Below are positions 1 to 9,249 of a stretch of DNA of 50,956 bases, in pieces; positions within the stretch are counted from its first letter, which is position 1; each line of letters begins with the position of its first letter. Origin of the DNA: JBPBQZ01 sp050955105 (GTDB lineage: Bacteria > Pseudomonadota > Gammaproteobacteria > Burkholderiales > Burkholderiaceae); the NCBI GenBank assembly GCA_050955105.1, contig JBPBQZ010000005.1, positions 1 to 50,956 of the forward strand. The letters run 5' to 3'. The position numbers were made by a program, and so were the translations under genes. Below the pieces are notes generated by a model that saw only the letters and a list, made by a program, of their open reading frames with translations, ran no database searches and was not told where the DNA came from.

Positions 1-2412
1 GAAAGTAACTCGATCACTGCATCAGCTAGTTCGCTGAATTTCGCAGCTGATACGCAGGCAACGATCATAGGCACTGGCGACAACGTCACGGCTGCAGCAG
101 GCGATTCCCTGACGTTGCAAGGAGGTTCTGGCTACACGGTTAATGCATCAGGCGACACGATCGCAACAACATCGGATACGACCCTTAATAGCCTGGTTGG
201 TGCTAACGATACGGTTAATTTGGGCGGCGACTCTGGGCTAGGCATTACTGGCATAGGCGAGAATGTTAATCTTTCTGCCAATACAGATTCATACGTCGAT
301 TTTTATGCGAACTCGCAGGGCACTGTAACGGGCGCCGAGGGCGACAATGGGATCGGTATCAGTGGAAGCGGAGTCAGCGTCGATGCTTCTGATAGTACTT
401 TCTACACATCATCATCCGGCTTCTCGACCAATATCTCCGGCGATAGTGACACGGTATACTTGTCTAGCAACTCTGCGCTTGGCATTGCCGGATTAGGTGA
501 GGATGTTAATCTTTCTGCCAATACAGATTCATTCGTCAATTTTGCTGCGAACTCGCAAGGTACTGTAACGGGCGCCGAGGGCGACAACTACATAGGCATC
601 AGTGGAAGCGGAGTCAGCATCGACGCTTCCGACAGCACTTTTTACACATCATCATCCGGCTTCTCGATGAATATCTCCGGCGATAGCGATACGGTTAACG
701 TGTCTGGCGACTCTGCGCTCGGTATCACCGGATTAGGCGAGGATGTGCGTCTTTCCGCCGACACGGATTCATTCGTTAATTTCGGTGCGGACTCTCAGGG
801 CGAGGTAACGGGCGCCGAGGGTGACAACTACATTGGCATCAGTGGAAGCGGAGTCAGCGTCGACGCTTCTGACAGCACCTTCTACACATCATCGTCCGGT
901 TTTTCGACTGATATCTCCGGCGATAGTGACACGGTAAACTTGTCTGGCAACTCTGCGCTTGGCATTACCGGCGTAGGGGAAAACGTTAATCTTTCTGCCA
1001 ATACAGATTCATTCGCCAATTTTTATGCGAACTCGCAAGGCAATGTAACAGGAGCTGAGGGCGATAACTATATCGGTATCGTTGGAAACGACGTCAGCAT
1101 CAATTCTTCGGACGCTACCTTCTATTTCTCCGAAGGTGGCTTTACAACAACTGTTGATGGTGAGAGTGACACCATCAATATGATCAGCAATAGCGACTCG
1201 ACGCTAAACCTTGACGAGGGCTCAGAAGTCCAGGTGCACGGGTCAGGAGACACGATCGGCATCTTGGGCGATGATGTTACTGCGTACGCCGTTGACGATG
1301 CGTTCGATTCTTCAGCTCCAAACTTCACCGACGATGTAGTTTATGGTGTCGGCGATACTGGGTTGTCTGGCAACGACGATTACATCTATGACCCAGACTA
1401 CGATGGTGACCCAGGTACCGGTGACCCGAGCGACCCGGGTACCGGTTACCCAAGTGATCCAAGTGATCCAGGTGATCCAGGTGATCCAGGTGATCCAGGT
1501 GATCCAGGTGATCCAGATGATCCGGATTATGGTGGTTCCGGTGACAGCGATAGCGTTAGTCGTTCTTATGTGGCAGCAGGATTTTCCGGAAACCGAGCTG
1601 CGATTCAAAGTGAGCTATTGAGTGGTGATCTCGCCCTCAGTCAAAATGGCAGTGCGCCGGTAAGTGCAGCCGTCGAGAGCGAATTAGCCCAAGCCGCTGA
1701 GATGGCGGGTGATGCGCCTACCGCGGCAGGTACGGGTCCCAATGTTCTAGAAGGCGCACGCTGGAGCTCGAATACCATTACATGGAGCTTGGCGACTCTG
1801 CCGGGCAGCGCTGACGCTTCGTTCAGTGGGTATATGGGTAGCGAATATGAGGCCGATGTCGAAAATGCATTTGCCGCATGGGCGGCAGCCTCAGGGCTCA
1901 ATTTTGTGGAGGTGTCAGACTCCTCGCAATCCGACATTCGGATCGGCTGGGGTGATCTGAATACCGCGACAACCGGACAAGTCGGCTCAACCACTTATCA
2001 GGCTGCCGGTGGCGTGATGTCTGCCGGTTCGATCATCACCTTGGAAGACCCTACGCAAGATGCTTTAACCGGTAGCTCCGGTGGCGATCAGGCCTATTCC
2101 GGAACACAAGCCAGCATTTCACAAGTCTTGCTTCATGAAATTGGGCATGCACTTGGACTGGCCGACAATGCCGATCAGAGCTCGGTCATGAATTACGATC
2201 TGACATCGAGTGACCAGACACTGGACAGCACCGATATAAAGGCAATTCAAGCCCTATACGGCGCGCCTGGGACGGACCCAGCGAACAACAGCCAACTGCA
2301 AGCACTGATTCAGGCGATGGCTGGATATCCCCCAACTACTTCTGCGCAAATAAACTCGCCCCTAACCAACGAGTCAATAACGGAGGCACCGCTTCTCGCC
2401 GCCACTCATTAA
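1..2412 (+). CDS. Repetitive type I-secreted protein with C-terminal zinc metallopeptidase domain (5' end outside window)
   Basis: The reading frame is open from base 1, so the start lies upstream; the first TTG in frame (115) is probably not the start. About 1160 bases encode Ser/Asp/Gly-rich beta-strand-type repeats with an 80-residue period. A Gly-Asp-Pro-rich linker follows (about 1390-1530), then a matrixin/serralysin-like peptidase domain (about 1740-2270). The zinc site is HEIGHALGLAD at 2134-2166 (HExxHxxGxxD, Asp as third ligand instead of the commoner His), followed by a Met-turn, SVMNY, around 2182. No RTX nonapeptide (GGxGxDxLx) is visible. The three genes downstream form a full type I secretion apparatus, so this is inferred to be its substrate, exported from an uncleaved C-terminal signal. 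Likely role: extracellular or surface-bound protease/adhesin. The peptidase call is firm; the biological role is not known. Confidence 0.85.
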   Translation, partial: ESNSITASASSLNFAADTQATIIGTGDNVTAAAGDSLTLQGGSGYTVNASGDTIATTSDTTLNSLVGANDTVNLGGDSGLGITGIGENVNLSANTDSYVDFYANSQGTVTGAEGDNGIGISGSGVSVDASDSTFYTSSSGFSTNISGDSDTVYLSSNSALGIAGLGEDVNLSANTDSFVNFAANSQGTVTGAEGDNYIGISGSGVSIDASDSTFYTSSSGFSMNISGDSDTVNVSGDSALGITGLGEDVRLSADTDSFVNFGADSQGEVTGAEGDNYIGISGSGVSVDASDSTFYTSSSGFSTDISGDSDTVNLSGNSALGITGVGENVNLSANTDSFANFYANSQGNVTGAEGDNYIGIVGNDVSINSSDATFYFSEGGFTTTVDGESDTINMISNSDSTLNLDEGSEVQVHGSGDTIGILGDDVTAYAVDDAFDSSAPNFTDDVVYGVGDTGLSGNDDYIYDPDYDGDPGTGDPSDPGTGYPSDPSDPGDPGDPGDPGDPGDPDDPDYGGSGDSDSVSRSYVAAGFSGNRAAIQSELLSGDLALSQNGSAPVSAAVESELAQAAEMAGDAPTAAGTGPNVLEGARWSSNTITWSLATLPGSADASFSGYMGSEYEADVENAFAAWAAASGLNFVEVSDSSQSDIRIGWGDLNTATTGQVGSTTYQAAGGVMSAGSIITLEDPTQDALTGSSGGDQAYSGTQASISQVLLHEIGHALGLADNADQSSVMNYDLTSSDQTLDSTDIKAIQALYGAPGTDPANNSQLQALIQAMAGYPPTTSAQINSPLTNESITEAPLLAATH
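202..1161 (+). repeat. Four tandem 240-bp coding repeats
   Basis: Four consecutive 240-bp units (about 202-441, 442-681, 682-921, 922-1161) each encode 80 residues built around GDSDTVNLSG, LGITGLGEDVNLSANTDS, VTGAEGDN and DASDSTFYTSSSGFS. The same bases recur at exact 240-bp offsets, for example around 320, 560, 800 and 1040. The first three copies are very similar and the end of the fourth diverges. Unit borders are arbitrary within the period. More copies may lie upstream of the window. Confidence 0.9.
1453..1524 (+). repeat. 9-bp minisatellite encoding (Gly/Ser-Asp-Pro)n
   Basis: Eight tandem 9-bp units: two AGTGATCCA, five identical GGTGATCCA (1471-1515) and one GATGATCCG. They encode a Ser/Gly-Asp-Pro linker between the repeat domain and the peptidase domain. 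Since the unit is a multiple of three, copy-number change would alter linker length without breaking the frame. Confidence 0.9.
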
Positions 2413-2423
2413 AGCCTGTCGTT

Positions 2424-2455
2424 CGGTGAGAGGACGAGAAAGCGTGCTCTCACCG
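2424..2455 (+). terminator. Possible transcription terminator or mRNA hairpin after the secreted protein gene
   Basis: A perfect 9-bp inverted repeat, CGGTGAGAG (2424-2432) and CTCTCACCG (2447-2455), with a 14-nt loop lies 11 bp after the stop codon. No T-run follows, so it is not a classical intrinsic terminator. It may act as a weak terminator or a 3'-end stabiliser. Confidence 0.4.
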
Positions 2456-2893
2456 ATGGCCGGTGAATCTCCTAACCTGTAGAAAATTCAGCGCCAACAT
2501 GCTGCTAATTTCGTCTCCCAGGAGCGAGCCCAATTTTTGTTCACTTCGTGTCAATGTACAGGACTAGCGACGCAACCGCAGTGACTTCCATGACGACGCT
2601 CCCTCGATCGCTTCGGGGAGGCGATGGTCTGTTAACGGAAGCGTTGACTAATGTTCGCCTGCAATAGGAACTCCCACGATGTTGGCTAAAAGGGCGCAGT
2701 GATCAGTCATGGAATGTGGTGAGAACTGTCTTCCGAGATAGGCTCCGGACTACCTGATGAGGTTCCTTATTATAAATTTGCTCCGAATCACGCGGCCGAT
2801 CGATTCCCCGGACCACTGTTGGTCCAACGTGACTTTCCCCGCTATTCTGTGTTTTTATTCATATACTCCTTGTAATAAGTAGTACCTAAATTG
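2456..2893. other. Intergenic region before the secretion genes
   Basis: No convincing gene is seen in this stretch of about 440 bases. The last 70 bases are AT-rich and contain a possible -10 hexamer TATACT (2862-2867), but no matching -35 box was found. The promoter of the secretion operon is probably here but cannot be fixed by eye. Confidence 0.4.
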
Positions 2894-5023
2894 ATGAGAA
2901 ATTCCGACGAATCCGCCGTCCCGCAAGGTGACTCTGGGTTGATGTCGCTCGTATTGATTGCGCGTTTTCATGGTATAGCTGCTGATGCTGAGCAACTCCG
3001 ACACGCAGCCGGGATTAAGTCGCAAGCGTTTAGTAGTCGAGATCTATCGCTAGCGGCTCGATCGCTGGGACTCAAGACGCGCGAAGTTACGATTTCAGCT
3101 CAACGCCTGTTTAAGACGCCCTTTCCGGCTCTGGCGCTTGACAGGGATGGGCGGCATTTCGTATTGGCGAAATGTGATGCGGAAAGCGCACTGATGCTTG
3201 AAGCAGGAGCAAGTTCTCCTTCGTTGATTTCAGCGGGGGACGCGATTGCGCGTTGCAACGGACAGATGTTGCTCTTTGCTTCACGTGCCTCGCTCGCAGG
3301 ACAGCTGGCCCGCTTCGATTTTTCTTGGTTTATTCCTGCAGTAATCAAATACAGGCGTCTGTTACTGGAGATTCTCTTAGTCTCTGCGGTATTGCAGCTA
3401 TTTGGATTGGTTTCGCCCTTGATGTTTCAGGTAGTAATGGACAAGGTACTTGTCAATCAGGCGTTTAATACACTTAATGTCGTCTGCATTGCATTGTTGG
3501 TCAGCTCGGTATTCGAGGTGCTTCTTACCGGATTGCGCAATTACGTGTTCTCGCATACGGCAAATCGGATCGATGTTGAGCTGGGGGCCAGGCTCTTCCG
3601 GCATTTGCTTGCGTTACCTCTCGCATATTTCGGCGCGCGTCGCGTCGGCGATACGGTTGCGCGCGTGCGCGAACTTGAGAGTATTCGCAGCTTCTTGACG
3701 GGGCAGGCGGTGACGGCGGTCATTGATCTGTTCTTTTCCATAATCTTCCTCGCCGTTATGTGTATCTACAGCGTTTGGCTGACGCTCGTGGTGATCATCT
3801 CGTTGCCCGTGTACGCGACGATTTCTCTCACAATCAATCCGATTCTACGTAGCCGATTAGGCCAAAAATTTGCGCGCAGTGCTGACAATCAGTCTTTTCT
3901 AGTTGAGACCATTTCGGGAGCAGAAACCGTCAAGTCAATGGCGGTTGAGCCGCAGTTCACACGGCGCTGGGACAACCAGCTTGCCGCATATGTAGCTGCT
4001 GGTTTTCGAGTCAGTTCTCTTGGCAATATTGGTCAACAACTTATTCAGCTTGTCGGCAAGCTGGTAACTCTGGTGACGCTGTTTTTTGGAGCAAAGCTCG
4101 TAATCGAGGGCAAACTTTCGGTAGGCGAGTTGATCGCGTTCAACATGATGTCTCAGCGTGTTGCTGCTCCGGTCTTGCGTCTCGCGCAGTTGTGGCAGGA
4201 TTTCCAACAAGTTGGCATTTCCATGGGAAGGCTTGGAGATATCCTTAATACGCGCTCCGAATTACCCCAGAGCCGACAAGCTCTCCCTGCTGTCAAAGGT
4301 CAAATCAGTTTCTCAAATGTCCGCTTCCGCTATCGTCCGGATAGTCCGGTGATTCTGAATGACGTAACGCTGGAAATAGAAGCCGGCGAGATCATTGGCA
4401 TCGTCGGGCGCTCAGGATCTGGAAAGAGCACATTAACTAAGCTTCTACAGCGATTATATTTGCCGGAACAGGGCAAAGTGTCTATTGATGGAATCGATCT
4501 CGCATTGGCCGATCCGGCGTGGCTTCGCCGCCAGATAGGCGTTGTGCTCCAAGAGAATTTGCTGTTCAACCGATCGATTCGGGACAATATCGCGATAACT
4601 GATCCTGGTATGCCACTTGAGGCGGTCATGCATGCGTCGAAACTTGCTGGCGCTCATGACTTTGTCTCTGAAATGCCCGAGGGCTACGATACGATCGTTG
4701 GAGAGCATGGGTCGAATCTATCGGGAGGGCAACGGCAGCGGATCGCGATAGCGCGGGCGTTGGTGACCAACCCACGTATCTTGATCTTTGACGAAGCGAC
4801 TAGCGCGCTGGACTTCGAGACGGAACGAATTATTCAAAACAATATGAAGGCGATATGCCAAGGGCGTACTGTCATCATCATCGCGCATCGGCTGACATCC
4901 GTTCGTCACGCGAATCATATTGTCGCCATGGATAGAGGGCGGATCGTGGAGCGAGGAGCACACGATCAATTGCTTCAGCAGGGCGGCTACTATGCCCATC
5001 TAGTTTCCCTCCAAAACGGCTGA
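2894..5023 (+). CDS. Type I secretion ABC transporter, HlyB/LapB type
   Basis: Inner-membrane ATPase/permease that powers one-step export of the substrate through the adaptor and outer-membrane channel. It has an N-terminal C39-peptidase-like domain (about 1-130) whose catalytic Cys position reads Asp-Ser-Gly, so it should bind substrate rather than cleave a leader, as in HlyB. The membrane domain spans about 150-430. The nucleotide-binding domain has Walker A GRSGSGKST near residue 505, signature LSGGQRQR near 609, Walker B ILIFDEATSALD near 630 and an H-loop IIAHR near 664. An in-frame TTG lies one codon upstream (2891); ATG at 2894 is preferred. The next gene starts 5 bases after the stop. 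Total length, about 709 residues, is normal for the family. Confidence 0.95.
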   Translation: MRNSDESAVPQGDSGLMSLVLIARFHGIAADAEQLRHAAGIKSQAFSSRDLSLAARSLGLKTREVTISAQRLFKTPFPALALDRDGRHFVLAKCDAESALMLEAGASSPSLISAGDAIARCNGQMLLFASRASLAGQLARFDFSWFIPAVIKYRRLLLEILLVSAVLQLFGLVSPLMFQVVMDKVLVNQAFNTLNVVCIALLVSSVFEVLLTGLRNYVFSHTANRIDVELGARLFRHLLALPLAYFGARRVGDTVARVRELESIRSFLTGQAVTAVIDLFFSIIFLAVMCIYSVWLTLVVIISLPVYATISLTINPILRSRLGQKFARSADNQSFLVETISGAETVKSMAVEPQFTRRWDNQLAAYVAAGFRVSSLGNIGQQLIQLVGKLVTLVTLFFGAKLVIEGKLSVGELIAFNMMSQRVAAPVLRLAQLWQDFQQVGISMGRLGDILNTRSELPQSRQALPAVKGQISFSNVRFRYRPDSPVILNDVTLEIEAGEIIGIVGRSGSGKSTLTKLLQRLYLPEQGKVSIDGIDLALADPAWLRRQIGVVLQENLLFNRSIRDNIAITDPGMPLEAVMHASKLAGAHDFVSEMPEGYDTIVGEHGSNLSGGQRQRIAIARALVTNPRILIFDEATSALDFETERIIQNNMKAICQGRTVIIIAHRLTSVRHANHIVAMDRGRIVERGAHDQLLQQGGYYAHLVSLQNG

Positions 5024-5028
5024 GCGCG

Positions 5029-6462
5029 GTGGAACAACCCATGGTGATCATGAGAATGCAGGCGCTCGGGGACCTGCTGCGACGTTATGGCTCGGTATTT
5101 CGGACAGCGTGGTCGATACGTCATCAACTTGATACGGAGACCCGGCAGTCGCACGAACTAGCATTTCTACCAGCAAATTTGGAGCTAATCGAAACTCCGA
5201 CGCATCCTGCGCCTCGGTGGGCGATGCGCATCATAGTCGCGTTAGCGGCCGCGATTCTTTTGATCGCGATTTTTGGTCATCTAGACATCGTCGCTGTAAC
5301 CAAAGGGAAGTTGCTTCCAGACGAACGCGTTAAGGTGATTCAGCCTGCGATCACAGGGGTAGTCCGACGCATCTTGGTGGAGGACGGACAACGCGTCCAA
5401 GCAGGCCAATTGTTAATGGAGCTTGATCTGAATCAGGCGACTGCCGATACGGACAAAGCTCGATTGGCCAAGATTAATGCCGCTCTTGCCGTTGAGCGCG
5501 CGCGCGCGCTGCTGGCGGCGCAGAGTAGTGATCGCCCGATCGCAATGACGCCGGTCGCGGGAGTGTCGCCTGAACAACAGAGCGAAGCACAGAGATTTGC
5601 GGAAGGTCTGTATCGCGAATACCAAGACAAATTAAGTAGCTCGCAGGCCGAACTGCTCAGACGCGAAGCGGAACTTGACATGACACGCGAGGAGATTGGA
5701 AAGCTTGCCGCAACCGCGCCACTCGCCCGGCAGCAAGCTAACGAATACAAAGCGCTAGCAACGGACAAATACGTCGCACAGACTGATTATTTCGACAAAG
5801 AGCAGACGGCGCTTGAACAAGAGCACGAATTGGCGGCTCAGAAAAATCACGCACATGAGCTCATGGAAGGCCTCACGGAGCAACGTGCGGACATTGCTTC
5901 GATTACCTCGCAGTTTCGCAGTACGCAGTTGGACGATCTTGACAAAGCTACCCAGCAGCTTGAACAGAGTCGCAACGATGAAATGAAGGCTGATACCAGG
6001 CAAAAATTGATGAGTCTAACGGCGCCGGTCGCCGGCACTGTGCAGCAGTTAGCGATTCATACTCTGGGTGGGGTCGCGACCGCTGCGCAGTCTTTAATGG
6101 AGATTGTTCCTGACGATGCTGTCGAAGTGGAAGCCAATATTCAAAACAAAGATATAGGCTTTGTGCGAGTCGGACAAACTGCCAGCGTCAAGATTGAAGC
6201 ATTTCCATATACCCGATACGGTTACCTGGCTGGAAAGGTAATTTCGGTCTCTAACGACGCAGTACAAGACAAGAAGCAAGGACTTACTTTTCCAACCCGT
6301 ATCCGTCTGCCAACGAACCGCATTGACGTTGATGGTAAGTGGATCAATTTGACGCCCGGTATGGAAGTGACCGCTGAGATCAAGACGGGAACGCGCAGCG
6401 TTGCTCAGTACTTTCTTGACCCTCTCATGCGCACGGAGATGGAGAGCATGCGTGAGCGTTAA
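5029..6462 (+). CDS. Type I secretion membrane fusion protein, HlyD family
   Basis: Periplasmic adaptor linking the ABC transporter to the outer-membrane channel. A short cytoplasmic N-terminus precedes one membrane segment at about residues 64-82. A biotinyl-lipoyl-like half-motif follows (KVIQPAITGVVRRILVEDGQRVQAGQLL, split in the usual HlyD manner), then a long helical/coiled-coil hairpin (about 145-330), the second lipoyl half (SLTAPVAGTVQQL) and a C-terminal beta-barrel domain. GTG at 5029 gives 477 residues; ATG codons at 5041 and 5050 are alternatives. It sits 5 bases after the transporter stop, so the two are cotranscribed and probably translationally coupled. Confidence 0.94.
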   Translation: MEQPMVIMRMQALGDLLRRYGSVFRTAWSIRHQLDTETRQSHELAFLPANLELIETPTHPAPRWAMRIIVALAAAILLIAIFGHLDIVAVTKGKLLPDERVKVIQPAITGVVRRILVEDGQRVQAGQLLMELDLNQATADTDKARLAKINAALAVERARALLAAQSSDRPIAMTPVAGVSPEQQSEAQRFAEGLYREYQDKLSSSQAELLRREAELDMTREEIGKLAATAPLARQQANEYKALATDKYVAQTDYFDKEQTALEQEHELAAQKNHAHELMEGLTEQRADIASITSQFRSTQLDDLDKATQQLEQSRNDEMKADTRQKLMSLTAPVAGTVQQLAIHTLGGVATAAQSLMEIVPDDAVEVEANIQNKDIGFVRVGQTASVKIEAFPYTRYGYLAGKVISVSNDAVQDKKQGLTFPTRIRLPTNRIDVDGKWINLTPGMEVTAEIKTGTRSVAQYFLDPLMRTEMESMRER

Positions 6463-6517
6463 GCAAGGTGGCTCAGTTCGTTCCAGAGGAGATGGATGCA
6501 AGCTAGTAAAGGTGGGG

Positions 6518-7990
6518 ATGCGACCGAGCACGTTCATCTCTTGTATATCTGCCATTTTTCTCACCACCTCATTTTCTGCCTTTGCAATCGACCCCCTCCT
6601 GACGCAACAGTCGGTACCAGCAACTGCGGCTGCATCCATGCTTGAAGATGGAAAGACAGAAGTTTGTACGTTCGGTGAAATGCAGATGCCACTTCGGCTG
6701 GAGGACGCGGTCGAGCGAAGTCTCTGCAATAGTCCAAAGACTCGTGAGGCGTGGGCTACTGTCAAGATACAAGCGGCAGCAGTGGGGATTGGCCGCGCCG
6801 CATACTTGCCGACGGTATCTGCCACATGGCAAGGGGTACGGGATCACAGTGTCTCGGATATCAACGGCTTTCCGCAATACAGTTCGAATTATCGGAATTT
6901 GCTGAAAACTGACAGCGTGTCCTTGAGTTGGGTGCTTTATGATTTCGGAGGGCGTGATGCTGCGTTGCAAAATGCGACTGCGTTACTGGCGGCTGCACAG
7001 GCTAATCAACAGGCAGCACTCGAGGCGGCTTTTGCAACCGTAGCTAAGGATTACTATGCGGCCCAGGCGGCGCAAGGTGCATTTGTCGCGGCTCAGCAGA
7101 TTGAGCAGACGGCGAATGACAGTTTTGCCGCTGCGACCGCTCGAGTGAATAAAGGTGTAGCGCCGATTACTGACGAGTTACAAGCGCAAACTTCCCACGC
7201 AGAGGCGGTTCTTAGCCGGACCAAGGCGTACGGCGACTGGCAGGCCGCACTCGGTACGTTGGCGGCCGATATGGACCTGAATCCAAGTGTCCAAATCGCC
7301 CTACCCGACGTAGACGAAGGTGTAGCACCGGACAATGATTTTACTGAGTCAGTGGCTAGCTTAATCGAGGACGCAAAGCAATCGCACCCGAGTGTTATCG
7401 CTGCAGAGGCGCAAGAAGAGGCGGCGCGCGATAAGGTGGCGGAAACGCGCGCGGAAGGACTGCCGAGCCTGAGTTTCGTCGCTAAGTATAGTCAGAATAA
7501 TCAGCCAACCAGCCTTGAGATAGGCTTGCCGCAGCTTCCAGCAAACGGCCATGAATCGTATTTTGGTTTGCAGTTGACCATTCCGATTTTTAGCGGATTC
7601 GGCCAGACGTATCAGATCCGCGAGGCACAGGCGCAGACTGAATTGCAGGCCGATACGGTTGAAGAAGTTCGACAGCAAGTGGGTCTCGACGTATGGAACA
7701 GTTACCAGGTGCTACAGACCGCGACCCACAACCTCGGAAATAGTGCAACCTTGCTTGATATAGCTCGCCGTTCGTATACGGCAACTCAACATCGCTATCA
7801 AGTCGGCGTCGGCAGCGTTCTGGAACTCTTAAATGCGCAATCGTCATTGGCGACAGCGAAGCGGCAACGTATCCAGGCATTGACCGACTGGCGATCCTCA
7901 CGCCTCCAGTTAGCGGCCAAGCTCGGCAAGCTGGGGATGTGGGATATCCGCAGCGGATCTTTGCCCGACGTCGAGGAAACGAGTCAATGA
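6518..7990 (+). CDS. TolC-family outer-membrane secretion channel
   Basis: Outer-membrane channel of the type I system. The frame is open from 6401, but ATG 6518 is chosen because it follows a purine-rich AAAGGTGGGG stretch and begins a clear signal peptide of about 23 residues ending in Ala-Phe-Ala. The mature protein has the two TolC/OEP repeats rich in Ala, Gln and Glu helices, with typical features such as LSWVLYDFGGR in the first repeat and LTIPIFSGFG plus RYQVGVGSVLELLNAQSSL in the second. At 490 residues it is of normal size. It starts 55 bases after the adaptor stop, completing the ABC-adaptor-channel set. Confidence 0.93.
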   Translation: MRPSTFISCISAIFLTTSFSAFAIDPLLTQQSVPATAAASMLEDGKTEVCTFGEMQMPLRLEDAVERSLCNSPKTREAWATVKIQAAAVGIGRAAYLPTVSATWQGVRDHSVSDINGFPQYSSNYRNLLKTDSVSLSWVLYDFGGRDAALQNATALLAAAQANQQAALEAAFATVAKDYYAAQAAQGAFVAAQQIEQTANDSFAAATARVNKGVAPITDELQAQTSHAEAVLSRTKAYGDWQAALGTLAADMDLNPSVQIALPDVDEGVAPDNDFTESVASLIEDAKQSHPSVIAAEAQEEAARDKVAETRAEGLPSLSFVAKYSQNNQPTSLEIGLPQLPANGHESYFGLQLTIPIFSGFGQTYQIREAQAQTELQADTVEEVRQQVGLDVWNSYQVLQTATHNLGNSATLLDIARRSYTATQHRYQVGVGSVLELLNAQSSLATAKRQRIQALTDWRSSRLQLAAKLGKLGMWDIRSGSLPDVEETSQ

Positions 7991-8097
7991 CAACACTCTT
8001 GAATGTGCGGATCGACGCAACGCACGGATTATATGGTAATCCCCCGCAAAAGCGGTGACAGCAGAAGTAGAATTTCTCGCAAAGGGAGTTCTACAGC

Positions 8098-8364
8098 ATG
8101 AAGAGATCGGGATTCACGGATAGCCAGATCATGGAAGCGATCAAGCGCGCGGAGCCGGGCTTGTCGGTGCCGGAGCTGTGACGGGAGTTGAGGATTAGCT
8201 CTGCGACATTCTACAAATGGCGCTCGAAGTATGGCGACATGGACGTGTCGCTGATGGCACGAATGAAGGAGCTGGAGGCGGAAAATGCCCGGCTACGAAA
8301 GATGTATGTCGAGGAAAAGATCAAAGCTGGGATCGTTGCCGAGGTGCTCGAAAAAAGGTGGTGA
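8098..8364 (+). pseudogene. IS3-family transposase OrfA, interrupted by a stop codon
   Basis: The translation matches the helix-turn-helix OrfA of IS3 elements: KRSGFTDSQIMEAIKRAEPG, then VPEL, then RELRISSATFYKWRSKYGDMD, then a leucine-zipper-like segment LEAENARLRKMY. An in-frame TGA at 8179-8181 sits where these proteins usually have Cys (TGC), so a single base change killed the gene. Near its end, AAAAAAG (8351-8357) is the usual slippery site for -1 frameshifting into orfB, and orfB is indeed in the -1 frame. Confidence 0.85.
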
Positions 8365-9187
8365 GGCCATCTCGCCGCCGCGAGATGGCCCAGCGTGCTG
8401 TACAGGAGCGTGGCGTATCGATCCGGTTGGCTTGCAGCGCCTTTGGCGTGAGCGAGATCTGCTATCGATACGCCGGCAAGCAGAATGACGAGAATGATGA
8501 GATCGCCAACTGGTTACTGCGCCTGACGGACAATCATTGGAACTGGGGTTTTGGGCTGTGCTTCATATATTTGCGCAACGTCAAACGTTTTCCATGGAAT
8601 CACAAGCGCGTATATCGAATCTATCGCGAGCTGGAATTGAACCTGCGTATCAAGCCACGCAAGCGACTGATCAGGCAAGCGCCAGAGCCATTAACCGTGC
8701 CGAGCGGGGTCAACCAGGTCTGGTCGATGGGCTTTTCATGCACGACCAGCTGGCGACGGCCGCAGCATTCGAGTGCTCAGTGTAATCGACGATTTCAATC
8801 GCGAAGCGCTGGGCATCGAGATCGACTTCTCGCTGCCGTCCGAGCGGGTGATTCGAACGCTCAAGCAGATCATCGGATGGCGCGGTCGACCCCTGGCAAT
8901 TCGTTGCGACAATGGCTCGGAGTACCTCAGTTCCGCGATTGTCGGGTGGGCTGCGCAGTTGGGGCATCAAGCTCGAATACATTCAACCCGGCAAGCCGCA
9001 GCAGAATGCCTACGTGGAGCGTTTCAACAGAACTGTACGGTACGAATGGCTGCCCCAATATCACTGGGATGACCTGGACCACGTTCAGCGCGTCGCGACC
9101 GACTGGATGTGGTCCTACAATCATGAACGACCCAATATGGCCTTGGGCGGCATTACACCAAAACAGCGGTTGGCCATGACCGCATAG
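8357..9187 (+). pseudogene. IS3-family transposase OrfB (DDE integrase), frameshifted
   Basis: Pieces of an rve-type integrase appear in three frames. The N-terminal helix-turn-helix part (RREMAQRAVQERGVSIRLAC) through VPSGVNQVWSMGF is in the first frame. VIDDFNREALGIEIDFSLPS through CDNGSEYLSS is in the second. The C-terminus, LEYIQPGKPQQNAYVERFNR to ALGGITPKQRL, is in a third. The frame changes fall near 8735 and 8945. The DDE Glu region (NAYVERFNRT) is still readable, but no continuous transposase can be made. Confidence 0.85.
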
Positions 9188-9249
9188 TTTGCCTACTTCT
9201 CCGGTCCGTTAAAAATGGGGGATTACCGTCTCGTTGGGACTTTTCGCTT

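Larger units (their letters stand above)
8035..9227 (+). mobile_element. Degenerate IS3-family insertion sequence with both terminal inverted repeats
   Basis: The ends are imperfect inverted repeats: GGTAATCCCCC at 8035-8045 and its complement GGGGGATTACC at 9217-9227. An inner match lies 20-odd bases in (GCAGAAGTAG on the left against GGAGAAGTAG on the complemented right). The 1193-bp length fits an IS3-type element with orfA and orfB. No target-site duplication is evident in the flanks (left ATAT, right GTCT), so the insertion is old or the flanks were rearranged. Both transposase frames are broken, so it cannot move on its own. Confidence 0.85.

Noticed and set aside
1..1160. RTX-type calcium-binding repeats
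   Set aside because: The repeats are Ser/Asp/Gly-rich but lack the GGxGxDxLx nonapeptide; called generic beta-strand repeats instead.
202..1161. CRISPR array
   Set aside because: The 240-bp period is continuous coding sequence without separate repeat and spacer units.
1312..1621. Ile/Thr/Trp repeat frames over the minisatellite on both strands
   Set aside because: They are other-frame readings of the 9-bp repeat and carry no independent coding signal.
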